From positions 1 through 9,417 of the forward strand of contig JAEYOT010000173.1 in the NCBI GenBank assembly GCA_023411445.1: DNA of 9,417 nt. Reading direction: 5' to 3'. The position numbers and the translations under genes are program-made. This document shows, one piece after another, positions 1 through 6,889 of this stretch (position 1 is the stretch's first letter; each line of letters begins with the position of its first letter). The notes under the pieces were generated by a model. The model was not told the origin of the DNA. It made no database searches and was given only the letters and a program-made list of their open reading frames with translations. The stretch comes from Pseudomonadota bacterium. Its GTDB lineage: Bacteria; Myxococcota_A; Polyangia; Polyangiales; Polyangiaceae.

Positions 1-83
1 CCCCCGCCACCAGCCAGACCCCCTGCCTCTTTCGCATCGACATCGCGCTCCTCCCCCTGTTGGCGGATCACCCATTGCTCTAA
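1..83 (+). CDS. 3' end of an unidentified protein-coding gene (partial)
   Basis: The reading frame starting at base 3 stays open to a TAA at 81-83 and gives 26 residues ending in CLFRIDIALLPLLADHPLL. In this frame 23 of 26 sense codons end in G or C, the bias of the confident genes here, while frame 1 has many A/T third positions. That suggests a real C-terminus rather than chance. The tail is hydrophobic and leucine-rich, but too short to assign a family. The rest lies upstream of the window. The alternative is non-coding GC-rich spacer. Confidence 0.45.
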   Translation, partial: PATSQTPCLFRIDIALLPLLADHPLL

Positions 84-170
84 GAGGCGCTCGGCCCCCT
101 TCCCCGCTCAAAAAACGACCGACCGCCCGGCACCGGCAGCCCCGCGCCCCGGCTCCGGCTCCGGCTCCCC

Positions 171-191
171 GGCTTGGCAGGCCAAGCCTGC
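171..191. other. Overlapping inverted repeats in the spacer before the epimerase gene
   Basis: Bases 171-188 are a perfect inverted repeat with arms GGCTTGGC and GCCAAGCC separated by AG. Bases 177-191 form an overlapping, mutually exclusive hairpin with arms GCAGGC and GCCTGC around CAA. Just upstream, GGCTCC is repeated three times in tandem (151-168). There is no T-run, so this is not a standard intrinsic terminator. It could be a weak terminator for the gene ending at 83, an operator for the gene at 265, or chance in GC-rich DNA. Confidence 0.35.
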
Positions 192-264
192 AAAGGCTCC
201 GCTCTTTTCGCTGGCGCCGCACGTTTCAGCAAGGCAGGAGGCGGCTAGGCTCATTAACAGCGCG

Positions 265-1254
265 ATGACAACGCAGCGCATCCTCGTCACCGGAGCCGCC
301 GGCAAGGTCGGCCAGGTGTTTATTCGGCGGCTCTTGGCCGATCCCCGCTTCGAAAACTTCACGATTCGGGCGCTGTGTCACAACCGCAAGCTCACGCCGG
401 GGCCGCGGCTCGAAGTCACCAGCGGCTCGATCGAGCACCGCGCGGTGGTGGACGAAGCCATGTCCGGGGTGACGCACCTGCTGCACCTGGCGACCAGCAA
501 GGAAACGCCGGAGAGCATCATGGACGTGGCCGTCAAGGGCATGTTCTGGCTGCTCGAGGCGGCTCGCACCAGCACGACGTTTCAGCAGTTCTTGCTCGTC
601 GGTGGCGACGCCGGCATGGGCCACTTCTTCTACCCGCACCCGGTTCCGGTCACCGAGCAGCAGAAACACAGCGCCTACCCGGGCTGCTACGCGCTCTCCA
701 AGGTGCTCGAGGAGGTGATGCTGGAGCAGTACTACATCCAGTACGGGCTCAATGGCTGCTGCTTGCGCGCGCCGTGGATCATGGAGAAGGACGACTTCAA
801 GTACCAGCTGTCCTTCGGCGACGACGTGTTCGGTGGACCGCGCTGGCGAGATCTGGTCACGCGCGAGCAAGCCGAGAGCTACGTGAAGACGGGCGCCGTC
901 CCGATCATGCTCGATCCTGACGGCGTGCCCGTGAAGCGCAACTTCGTGCACGTGGATGACTTGATTTCAGCCATCCTGGCAGCACTGAACAACCCGAAGG
1001 CCAAGCAGCAAACCTTCAACGTGTGCATGGACGAGCCGGTGGACTACGCCGAGCTCGCGGCGTACCTGAAGCGCACGCGCGGCTTGGAGGGCGTGCCGAT
1101 CAAGACCCCGTACCACTCCACCTGGCTCGACAACACCAAAGCCAAGTTCATCCTCGGCTGGCGCCCCGAGTACGACCTCGGCAAGCTGACCGATGCGGCC
1201 TTCGACTACCGGCGGGCCCCCGACGATCCGCGCGTGATCTGGTACCCCGGCTGA
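265..1254 (+). CDS. NAD(P)-dependent epimerase/dehydratase (extended SDR family)
   Basis: This 329-residue protein starts directly at a Rossmann fold: ILVTGAAGKVG carries the TGxxGxxG nucleotide-binding motif at residues 9-16, and Tyr142/Lys146 form the YxxxK catalytic pair (CYALSKVLEE). The segment RNFVHVDDLISAIL is the late VHVDD block typical of extended SDRs. The family oxidises, epimerises or dehydrates sugars, often nucleotide sugars or uronates, in the cytoplasm. The position where the catalytic Ser/Thr is usual reads LVGGDAGMG (111-119), without Ser or Thr, which is atypical. The start is chosen because the fold begins at once; an AGGAGG at 236-241 is 23 nt away, too far to be a normal ribosome site. 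Its location near a sugar importer suggests sugar or sugar-acid metabolism, but the substrate cannot be read from the sequence. Confidence 0.85.
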   Translation: MTTQRILVTGAAGKVGQVFIRRLLADPRFENFTIRALCHNRKLTPGPRLEVTSGSIEHRAVVDEAMSGVTHLLHLATSKETPESIMDVAVKGMFWLLEAARTSTTFQQFLLVGGDAGMGHFFYPHPVPVTEQQKHSAYPGCYALSKVLEEVMLEQYYIQYGLNGCCLRAPWIMEKDDFKYQLSFGDDVFGGPRWRDLVTREQAESYVKTGAVPIMLDPDGVPVKRNFVHVDDLISAILAALNNPKAKQQTFNVCMDEPVDYAELAAYLKRTRGLEGVPIKTPYHSTWLDNTKAKFILGWRPEYDLGKLTDAAFDYRRAPDDPRVIWYPG

Positions 1255-1268
1255 CGTCGTCCTAGCCG
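1248..1268. terminator. Weak hairpin at the convergent epimerase/UDG junction
   Basis: Arms CGGCT (1248-1252) and AGCCG (1264-1268) enclose an 11-nt loop that contains the palindrome GACGTC. The hairpin overlaps both stop codons (TGA 1252-1254 and, on the other strand, TAG 1262-1264). There is no T-tract. The stem is short, so any bidirectional termination role is tentative. Confidence 0.25.
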
Positions 1269-1870
1269 AAGGTGTCGCGCCAAGCGGGGTGCGCGCCGAC
1301 CAGCTGCAGCGCCTTCGCGGTGAGGCTCTTGCCCGGCTCCGTGCGGGGCCAGGTGGACGCACCGGACGGGTGCGGCAGAGCGATGACGTCGATCCGGCGC
1401 CGGCCGCGCGCGATCACCTGAGAGCGACCGATCTGCTCGACGAGCGGCTTGGCCGGTAAGAATTGCTCGATCGCCAGCCGACCGATCGGCAAGATCAAGC
1501 GCGGCGCCAGCAGCTCGAGCTCCCGCTCCAACCAGGGCCGGCACTCCAAGACCTCGGCGCTCGACGGCACGCGATCGCCTCCCGTCGGGTTCTTGCCCGG
1601 AAAGCAGCGGCAGGTTGCCGCCATATAAACGCGCTCGCGGAAGCGCGCTTCGTCCACGCCAAGCGTCGTGAACCACTTGAACAGCTGCTTGCCCGCCGTC
1701 CACGCGAACGGCCGCCCAATGGCCGGCTCACGGTCCCCCGGAGCCTGACCCACGAGCAGGATCCGCGAGAGCACGGGCGGCCCAACCACGACGGGCTGGT
1801 GCATGCCCGGGCAGCGACGGCAGCTCCGGAGCGCCGCTTGGTGCTCCTCGATCAACGTCAGGCGCCGCAC
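1262..1870 (-). CDS. Uracil-DNA glycosylase superfamily protein, family 4-like with probable Fe-S cluster
   Basis: This 202-residue protein has the two active-site blocks of the UDG superfamily. Motif A is GQAPG (41-45), followed by the typical E-x(3)-GRPF and AG-x2-LF elements; motif B is HPSG (167-170). Family 4 enzymes remove uracil from DNA and carry a [4Fe-4S] cluster on four cysteines. Matching cysteines are seen at C17 and C20 (CRRC), C87 (TCRCFPG) and C110 (LECRPWL). The C87-C110 gap is longer than usual, explained by the GKNPTGGD insertion. Motif A has Gln where family 4 usually has Glu (GEAPG), so activity and substrate may differ from classical uracil removal. The start is GTG at 1868-1870 with no clear Shine-Dalgarno sequence. 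It is convergent with the epimerase gene (7 bp between stops) and unrelated in function to its neighbours. Confidence 0.85.
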   Translation of the reverse strand: MRRLTLIEEHQAALRSCRRCPGMHQPVVVGPPVLSRILLVGQAPGDREPAIGRPFAWTAGKQLFKWFTTLGVDEARFRERVYMAATCRCFPGKNPTGGDRVPSSAEVLECRPWLERELELLAPRLILPIGRLAIEQFLPAKPLVEQIGRSQVIARGRRRIDVIALPHPSGASTWPRTEPGKSLTAKALQLVGAHPAWRDTFG

Positions 1871-1976
1871 GGACGTGGTTCTTGCGCGGTCGCGGGCAGA
1901 GTCAAGGCCGGGCGCCGCCTGTTAGGACAATAACCCTTACGAATAGAAATGGCGGCCTTTGCGCTAGATTCAGGCA

Positions 1977-1988
1977 ACCAGCGCTGGT
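1977..1988. promoter_or_regulatory. Candidate operator: perfect palindrome ACCAGCGCTGGT
   Basis: This is a 12-bp perfect palindrome with CG at its centre, just downstream of the AT-rich patch likely to contain promoters. LacI/GalR-family regulators of sugar operons commonly bind palindromes with a central CG, which is why it is listed. No regulator gene is present in the window and no second copy was noticed, so the assignment is inference. Confidence 0.3.
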
Positions 1989-2136
1989 AGGGTGCCGCCC
2001 GGCTGCTTTTGCGAAAGCTGGCAGCTAGCAGCCTTGGCGTCGTGAGGCCCAGCGCGGCTGCCCTGGCGAAAAGTGTATGGACGCGCCGGGGTTCTGCCAT
2101 CAACTGGCCAGAACGCGCTGCTGGCGCCGCTTCTCA

Positions 2137-2163
2137 GTGAGGTCTCTCACCGTCAGCTGACGG
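2137..2163. promoter_or_regulatory. Adjacent inverted repeats upstream of the importer operon
   Basis: GTGAG and CTCAC flank GTCT (2137-2150). They are followed directly, sharing base 2150, by the 14-bp perfect palindrome CCGTCAGCTGACGG (2150-2163). The pair lies about 110-135 bp before the lipoprotein start codon. Two abutting dyads in a promoter-proximal position suit binding of one or two regulator dimers, or a structured 5' leader. The regulator is unknown. Confidence 0.35.
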
Positions 2164-2272
2164 CGGAGGCTTCGGTGGCCCTCAAAGACTTTAGGTGGTC
2201 GCCCGTCGGATAGAGAAAGTCGATCACCCGCACCGAGGACTAGTCACTCAACCCCCAAGGACTGTTGGCGAC

Positions 2273-3298
2273 ATGAACAAAGCAAAGCGAACTCTCGGAA
2301 AACTCGGTCTGCTGCTGATGGCCCTCCCGCTCATGGGCGCGCTGGGATGCAACAACAGCGCCAAGAGCGGCGGGTCTAGCTCCTCCGGAGAGCCTGCGAC
2401 CGGGACCAAGATCGTCAAGCTCGCCTTCGTCACCAACAACCCGAGCCAGTTCTGGAAGATCGCCGAGGCTGGCCTCCGCAAGTACGAGAAGGAAGCGAAG
2501 GTCCAGGTCGACATGAAGATGCCGCCCAACGGCACGCCTGAGGACCAGAACCAGATCCTGCAGAACCTCGCCAGCCAGGGCTACGACGCCATCGCCGTGT
2601 CGGTGATCGCTCCCAAGGATCAGCTGCGCATCCTGAACGAGGTCGCAGAGAAGACCAACCTGATCACGTTCGACTCGGACGCGGACAAGTCCAAGCGCCT
2701 GCTCTACATCGGTACGAACAATTTCGAGGCCGGCAAGGCGCTCGGTGAGCGCATCACCCAAATCCTGCCGGACGGCGGCAAGATCGCCGTGTTCGTCGGT
2801 ACCCTCGCGGCGGACAACGCAGCGCAGCGCCTGGCCGGTATCGAGGCCGCCATCAAGGACAAGAAGATCGAGATCGTGGACAAGCGCGAGGACAACACGG
2901 ACCGCGCCAAGGCCCGCTCCAACGTGGAAGACATCATCAACGCCCACAAGGACCTGAACCTGGTCGTCGGCTTGTGGAACTACAACGGCCCCGCCATCGC
3001 CGCGGCGATCGAGGGTCTGGGCAAGCAGGGCAAGATCAAGGCGGCGGTGTTCGACGAGGACGAAGCCACGCTCGACGCCATCAAGTCCGGCACGATCGAG
3101 GCAACCGTGGTGCAGAAGCCCTTCCAGTTCGGCTACTTGTCGGCCAAGTGGATGCACGATCTCGCGCTCAAGAACGAGGAGACGAAGAAGGCGCTACCGC
3201 CCAACGGCATCCTCGACACGGGCGTCACCGTGATCGACAAGTCGAACGTGGACTCCTTCAAGGCCGAGATCACGGCCATGAAGAAGTCGGTGCAGTAG
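2273..3298 (+). CDS. Sugar ABC transporter substrate-binding lipoprotein (RbsB-like, periplasmic binding protein type 1)
   Basis: This 341-residue protein captures a sugar-type ligand in the periplasm and delivers it to the membrane complex. A basic N-terminus (MNKAKR) and hydrophobic stretch (residues 11-25) end at Cys26 in GALGC. That fits lipoprotein processing, though Ala-Leu-Gly is not the ideal lipobox order. A Ser/Gly-rich linker follows (27-45). The mature fold begins at KIVKLAFVTNN (46-56) and shows ribose-family blocks: NPSQFWKIAEAG (56-67), GYDAIAVS (103-110), YIGTNNFEAGKALGE (145-159) and AVFDEDEATLDAI (258-270). The start is set at ATG 2273 because AAGGA lies 11 nt upstream and the signal peptide begins there; an in-frame GTG at 2195 would add 26 residues that spoil the signal sequence. 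It is the first gene of a three-gene importer operon. The ligand is not identifiable from sequence. Confidence 0.9.
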   Translation: MNKAKRTLGKLGLLLMALPLMGALGCNNSAKSGGSSSSGEPATGTKIVKLAFVTNNPSQFWKIAEAGLRKYEKEAKVQVDMKMPPNGTPEDQNQILQNLASQGYDAIAVSVIAPKDQLRILNEVAEKTNLITFDSDADKSKRLLYIGTNNFEAGKALGERITQILPDGGKIAVFVGTLAADNAAQRLAGIEAAIKDKKIEIVDKREDNTDRAKARSNVEDIINAHKDLNLVVGLWNYNGPAIAAAIEGLGKQGKIKAAVFDEDEATLDAIKSGTIEATVVQKPFQFGYLSAKWMHDLALKNEETKKALPPNGILDTGVTVIDKSNVDSFKAEITAMKKSVQ

Positions 3299-3323
3299 CA
3301 CCTGAGGAAGGCACTGACCGGCC

Positions 3324-4880
3324 ATGAGCGAGGACTCTCCCAGCGCAACCCCGTTTCTGCTCAAAATGCGGGGCATTACCAAGCGCTTCCCCGGCGTGGT
3401 GGCGCTGCAGGGCGTGTCGCTCTCGCTCAGGGCCGGCGAAGTGCTGGCGCTGATGGGTGAAAACGGGGCCGGCAAGAGCACCCTGATGAAGATCTTGGGC
3501 GGCGTGCAGCCGCCCGACGAGGGGGAGATCTTCATCGATGGCAAGCCCGTCGTGCTCGATGGCGTGAAGGACTCCAAGGCTCAAGGCATCGCGCTGATCC
3601 ATCAGGAGCTGATGCTGGCGCCCAACTTGGACATCACGTCCAACATCTTCCTCGGCAACGAGGGCGTGAAAGGCGGCCTGTTCGGCCCCCTCAACCGCCC
3701 GAAGATGAACGCGCGCGCGGCAGAGCTGATCGCGCGCGTGGGCTTGCGCATGCCGGTCACCACGCCCGTGTCGCGGCTCACGGCCGGGCAGATGCAGATG
3801 GTGGAGATCGCCAAGGCGCTGTCCACCCAGGCTCGCATCATCATCATGGACGAGCCCACCTCCTCGCTGGCCAGCGCGGAGTCCGAGCAGCTGTTCAAGA
3901 TCATCCGTCAGCTCAAGGCCGACGGCATCGGCATCATCTACATCTCGCATCGCATGCAAGAGGTGTTCGATCTGTCCGATCGCATCAGCGTGCTCAGAGA
4001 CGGCCGCTACGTCGGGGATTTGACGAGAGAAGAGGCCACGCACGACAAGGTCGTGGCGCTCATGGTCGGCCGTGAGCTCAGCAACCAGTACTTCCCAGAG
4101 AAGCGCGAGCGCGGCTTCGGCGAAACGATGCTGGAGGTGAAGGACGTGGTCGTGCCCGGCTCGCCGGAGCGCCTCAGCTTCAGCGCCCGCAAGGGCGAAA
4201 TCCTGGGCTTTGCAGGCCTGATCGGCGCAGGTCGTACCGAGCTGATGGAGGCCATCTTCGGTGTCACGCCCGCCCTCTCCGGCGAGATGAAGCTCGACGG
4301 CAAGCCGTACACACCGCGCAGGCCGCGGGACGCGATCGACGCAGGCGTGTACCTGGCGCCGGAAGATCGCAAGCGACACGGCCTGGTGCTGCCGATGTCC
4401 GTGGCGCAAAATACTTCGCTGCCGAACGTGTCGAGCTACGCCCCTCTCGGCTGGCTGGACCGCAAGACCGAGCAGGCCGTCGCGGAGAACGGCGTGAAGC
4501 GCCTGCGCACCAAGACGCCGTCCATCAAGCAAGCGGTGGTCAACCTCTCGGGCGGCAACCAGCAGAAGGTCGTGCTGGCGAAGTGGCTCGCCATGTCCCC
4601 CAAGGTGCTGATCCTGGACGAGCCTACCCGCGGCATCGACGTCGGCGCCAAGGCCGAAATCTACAGGCACATGGCCGACTTGGCCGACCAAGGCATCACC
4701 ATCCTGATGGTCAGCTCGGACATGGAAGAGACGATCGGCATGAGCGATCGCGTCGTGGTCATGCACGAGCGGCGGCTCACAGGAGTGCTCGAGCGGCACG
4801 AGCTCACGCAGCTCGCGATCGCAGGTTTGATGACCGGTAAGCCCGAAGCTACCGGGGAAAGCAGTGTGGCGGCGTCATGA
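3324..4880 (+). CDS. Sugar ABC transporter ATP-binding protein with two nucleotide-binding domains (RbsA/MglA/XylG type)
   Basis: This 518-residue cytoplasmic ATPase powers the importer; two domains in one chain is the hallmark of the ribose/galactose/xylose class. Domain 1 has Walker A GENGAGKST (45-53), Q-loop Gln94, signature LTAGQ (152-156), Walker B IIIMDEP (172-178) and switch His209. Domain 2 has the degenerate Walker A GLIGAGRTE (298-306) normal for this class, APEDRKRHGLV (345-355), signature LSGGNQQ (408-414) and Walker B LILDEPTRGID (429-439). The catalytic asymmetry between the domains is therefore as expected for the family. The length of about 500 residues is typical. GAGGAAG at 3304-3310 precedes ATG 3324, 25 nt after the lipoprotein stop. 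Its last bases ATGA overlap the permease start, indicating translational coupling. Confidence 0.95.
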   Translation: MSEDSPSATPFLLKMRGITKRFPGVVALQGVSLSLRAGEVLALMGENGAGKSTLMKILGGVQPPDEGEIFIDGKPVVLDGVKDSKAQGIALIHQELMLAPNLDITSNIFLGNEGVKGGLFGPLNRPKMNARAAELIARVGLRMPVTTPVSRLTAGQMQMVEIAKALSTQARIIIMDEPTSSLASAESEQLFKIIRQLKADGIGIIYISHRMQEVFDLSDRISVLRDGRYVGDLTREEATHDKVVALMVGRELSNQYFPEKRERGFGETMLEVKDVVVPGSPERLSFSARKGEILGFAGLIGAGRTELMEAIFGVTPALSGEMKLDGKPYTPRRPRDAIDAGVYLAPEDRKRHGLVLPMSVAQNTSLPNVSSYAPLGWLDRKTEQAVAENGVKRLRTKTPSIKQAVVNLSGGNQQKVVLAKWLAMSPKVLILDEPTRGIDVGAKAEIYRHMADLADQGITILMVSSDMEETIGMSDRVVVMHERRLTGVLERHELTQLAIAGLMTGKPEATGESSVAAS

Positions 4881-5974
4881 GGCGTGAGCTCGGAATGTTG
4901 ATCGCGCTGGTGCTGATGTGCATCGCGCTCTGGACCTCGAACTCGGACTTTCTGAGCGCGTCGAACGTCGTGAACACGACACGCCAGATCTCGATGCTCG
5001 GCATCTTCGCGATCGGTATCGCGTTCGTCATCATCACGGGCGGCATCGACTTGTCGATCGGCTCGGTGGTGGGTCTGACCGGCGTGATCATCGCGCGGCT
5101 GTCGTCCGATCAAACGGGCGGCTTGGGCTACCCGCTCTGGATCGGCATCAGCGTGGCCCTGGCCGCCGCGGTGGTGGTGGGCGTCTTGCAAGGTTTGCTG
5201 ATCACGCGCCTGAAGCTGCAGCCCTTCATCGTCACGCTGGGCGGCATGCTGCTGCTGCGCGGCGTCTCGCAGACGATCGTCGAAGGCGGCGTGATCAGCA
5301 TGGGCGACTCCCCGCTGCTCAACCTGTCCAGCGGCGGCCTGCTGCACCTCGGCCGTGACCCGCTGATCGGCTGGCCGCTGGTGATCTTCCTGGCGGTCGC
5401 AGCCGTGGGCGCCTACGTGCTGCACTACACGGTGCTCGGTCGCTACATCTACGCCATCGGCGGTAACCGCGACGCAGCGCGCTACTCGGGTATCAACGTG
5501 AACCGGGTCGAGCTGCTCACCTACGTGATCTCGGCCGGCACCGCCGGTATCGCCGGCGTCTGCTACGCGGCCTACATCGGGCAGATGTCGCAGCAGGTCG
5601 GCGTGGCCTACGAGCTTTACGCCATCGCCGCGGCCGTGCTGGGCGGCTGCTCGCTGCGCGGCGGCGAGGGCACCATCTTCGGCATCTTGATCGGCGCCTC
5701 GATGATGCGAGTCATCGACAACGGCATCAACATGTTCCAGGTCCAGTACACGGATCCGGACGGCATCCCGCGTATCTGGCGCCTGAACCCGAACTGGAAC
5801 TGGATCATCGTCGGCGCCGTGATCTTGGTCGCCGTAATCCTGGATCAGGTCGTCCACATGGTGCAGGCCGCCAGACGCCTGAAAGAAACGGGGCAGCCGA
5901 AGCCAGCCGCCGGACCACCACCGGGGGGCAGCAGTACGACGCCGCCGGTGCCCGCAAAGAGCCCGGCGGCCTGA
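4877..5974 (+). CDS. Sugar ABC transporter permease (RbsC-like, BPD_transp_2 family)
   Basis: This 365-residue inner-membrane protein presumably dimerises to form the sugar channel and docks the double ATPase. Family motifs are GGIDLSIGSVVGLTGV (55-70), the cytoplasmic coupling segment GRYIYAIGGNRDAARYSGI (188-206) and AAAVLGGCSLRGGEGTIFG (251-269). Hydrophobic segments at about 5-20, 38-55, 60-74, 88-110, 117-130, 164-183, 213-235, 245-275 and 308-328 fit this many-helix family. Two features differ from E. coli-type RbsC. A polar insert with DPDGIPRIWRLNPNW (293-307) sits before the last helix. The C-terminus is a 25-30 residue Pro/Ala/Ser-rich cytoplasmic tail (about 338-365). It starts within the ATGA overlap with the ATPase gene and closes the operon; no further operon gene follows on this strand. 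Confidence 0.93.
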   Translation: MRRELGMLIALVLMCIALWTSNSDFLSASNVVNTTRQISMLGIFAIGIAFVIITGGIDLSIGSVVGLTGVIIARLSSDQTGGLGYPLWIGISVALAAAVVVGVLQGLLITRLKLQPFIVTLGGMLLLRGVSQTIVEGGVISMGDSPLLNLSSGGLLHLGRDPLIGWPLVIFLAVAAVGAYVLHYTVLGRYIYAIGGNRDAARYSGINVNRVELLTYVISAGTAGIAGVCYAAYIGQMSQQVGVAYELYAIAAAVLGGCSLRGGEGTIFGILIGASMMRVIDNGINMFQVQYTDPDGIPRIWRLNPNWNWIIVGAVILVAVILDQVVHMVQAARRLKETGQPKPAAGPPPGGSSTTPPVPAKSPAA

Positions 5975-5994
5975 CCGCCAGCTACTGCGCGGTC
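5973..5994. terminator. Bidirectional hairpin at the convergent permease/SDR junction
   Basis: Arms GACCGCCAG (5973-5981) and CTG-C-GCGGTC (5985-5994, with C5988 bulged) form a 9-bp stem around the loop CTA. The permease stop TGA (5972-5974) overlaps the left foot, and the loop is the complement of the SDR stop TAG. There is no T-tract, so it differs from a canonical intrinsic terminator. Its position between convergent genes suits mutual termination or 3'-end protection. Confidence 0.5.
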
Positions 5995-6746
5995 CACCCC
6001 CCGTCGACCAGCAAGCAGGTGCCGCTGACGAGCTTGGCCGCATCCGAGGCCAGGTAGATCACGGCGCCAGCCACGTCCGAGATGTCGCCGATCTTCTCGG
6101 CTGGGATGCGTCGCAGCACGTTCTTGCGGTACTCGGGGTTGTCCAGGCGCTCCGCCGTGCCGGGCGTGTAGATGAAGGTGGGCCCCACGGCGTTCACGGT
6201 CACGCCCAACTTGCTCCACTCCAGCGCCATCACGCGCGTCAGCTGGTTCACGCCGCCCTTACTGGCGCAGTACACCGCGTGATCCACGATGCCGACCACG
6301 CTGGCTTGTGAGCTCATGTTGATGATGCGCCCGTAGCCGCGCTCGAGCATGCCGCGCGCCGCCGCCTGAGCGCAGAAGAACAAGCCCTTCAAGTTCACGT
6401 CCATCAGCTCGTCCCAGTCTTGCTCGGTCACCTCCAGCGCTGGGTGGTTGGCGCCGAGGCCCGCGTTGTTGACCAGGATATCCAGGCGGCCAAAATGCTG
6501 CTCGACCCGAGCTACGCCCTCTCGGATGGACGCCACGCGAGTCATGTCCATCGGCACCACCAGCGAGCCAGGGATGCTGGCAGAGAGCTCGGCCAGCGCT
6601 CGCTCGTCCCGCGCGCTGACCGCCACCTGCGCCCCCACCTCGGCCAGCGCCTTGGCCAGCCCGTAGCCGATGCCGCGGCTGGCCCCCGTCACCAGCGCCA
6701 CCTTGCCATCGAGACGAAACCCAGGAGCGTATTTACTTTCGGTCAT
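5982..6746 (-). CDS. SDR family NAD(P)-dependent oxidoreductase (gluconate/glucose dehydrogenase-like)
   Basis: This is a 254-residue classical short-chain dehydrogenase/reductase, of standard length. It has the cofactor motif TGASRGIG (20-27), NNAG (93-96), active-site Ser146 in NMSSQAS, and Tyr159/Lys163 (YCASK); the C-terminal block SGTCLLVDGGW (241-251) is typical. Arg47 after the second strand (VSARD) leans towards NADP(H), weakly. The opening FRLDGKVALVTG and overall style resemble gluconate 5-dehydrogenase and related sugar/polyol dehydrogenases, but SDR substrates cannot be assigned from motifs. GGAGG (complement of 6758-6762) lies 11 nt before the start. The gene converges on the sugar importer, with stops 8 bp apart, and may oxidise the imported substrate. 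It diverges from the fliO-like gene across a 143-bp spacer in which I see no confident promoter. Confidence 0.9.
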   Translation of the reverse strand: MTESKYAPGFRLDGKVALVTGASRGIGYGLAKALAEVGAQVAVSARDERALAELSASIPGSLVVPMDMTRVASIREGVARVEQHFGRLDILVNNAGLGANHPALEVTEQDWDELMDVNLKGLFFCAQAAARGMLERGYGRIINMSSQASVVGIVDHAVYCASKGGVNQLTRVMALEWSKLGVTVNAVGPTFIYTPGTAERLDNPEYRKNVLRRIPAEKIGDISDVAGAVIYLASDAAKLVSGTCLLVDGGWTAQ

Positions 6747-6889
6747 CAGCGCTGCTGCCTCCGCGCTAAAGATGCCTGTAGCCCCCTGCTCCCGTCACTG
6801 TTTTTGCGCCGCGTGCGTCAGCTGGCGCGCGAGCAGGCGGCAGCGGCCCTATTCGCGCGGCGCGGCTGCGTTGTAGTCTCCGCTCGGTC

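Larger units (their letters stand above)
1871..2272. promoter_or_regulatory. 402-bp gene-free leader between the divergent UDG gene and the importer operon
   Basis: No convincing gene is seen here; the only open frame (- strand, 1858-2103) lacks family features. The region should hold promoters for both the UDG gene (leftward) and the importer operon (rightward). An AT-richer patch at about 1921-1950 contains TAGAAA (1944-1949), a 4/6 match to a -10 box, without a good -35. Leftward, TTGACT (complement of 1900-1905) is a fair -35, but no good -10 follows. Several self-complementary segments occur: a 12-bp palindrome (1977-1988), GCTTT/AAAGC around TGCG (2005-2018), AGCTG-G-CAGCT (2016-2026), GTGAG/CTCAC (2137-2150) and a 14-bp palindrome (2150-2163). 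No known riboswitch was recognised. Confidence 0.5.

Noticed and set aside
151..168. GGCTCC tandem triplicate as a meaningful repeat
   Set aside because: Three short units in GC-rich spacer are easily explained by slippage or composition; nothing else supports a function.
236..241. AGGAGG as ribosome site of the epimerase gene
   Set aside because: It is 23 nt from ATG 265, too far. The only in-frame codon at suitable spacing is ATT 253, a rare initiator, so the AGGAGG is probably incidental.
1877..1905. Promoter for the UDG gene using TTGACT (complement of 1900-1905)
   Set aside because: The -35 is good, but no -10-like sequence stands at 16-18 nt. It would also give an almost leaderless transcript, so it is not listed as a promoter.
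2195..2272. Upstream GTG start for the binding lipoprotein
   Set aside because: It would place 26 polar residues before the signal peptide. ATG 2273 has AAGGA at good spacing and begins a proper signal sequence.
3270..4799. A long open frame (509 codons) on the - strand antisense to the importer ATPase
   Set aside because: It is antisense to an unmistakable double ATPase. The product is His/Asp/Arg-rich with no domain, as expected of shadow frames in very GC-rich coding DNA. The same applies to - strand frames at 4661-6043, 2240-3157 and 226-951.
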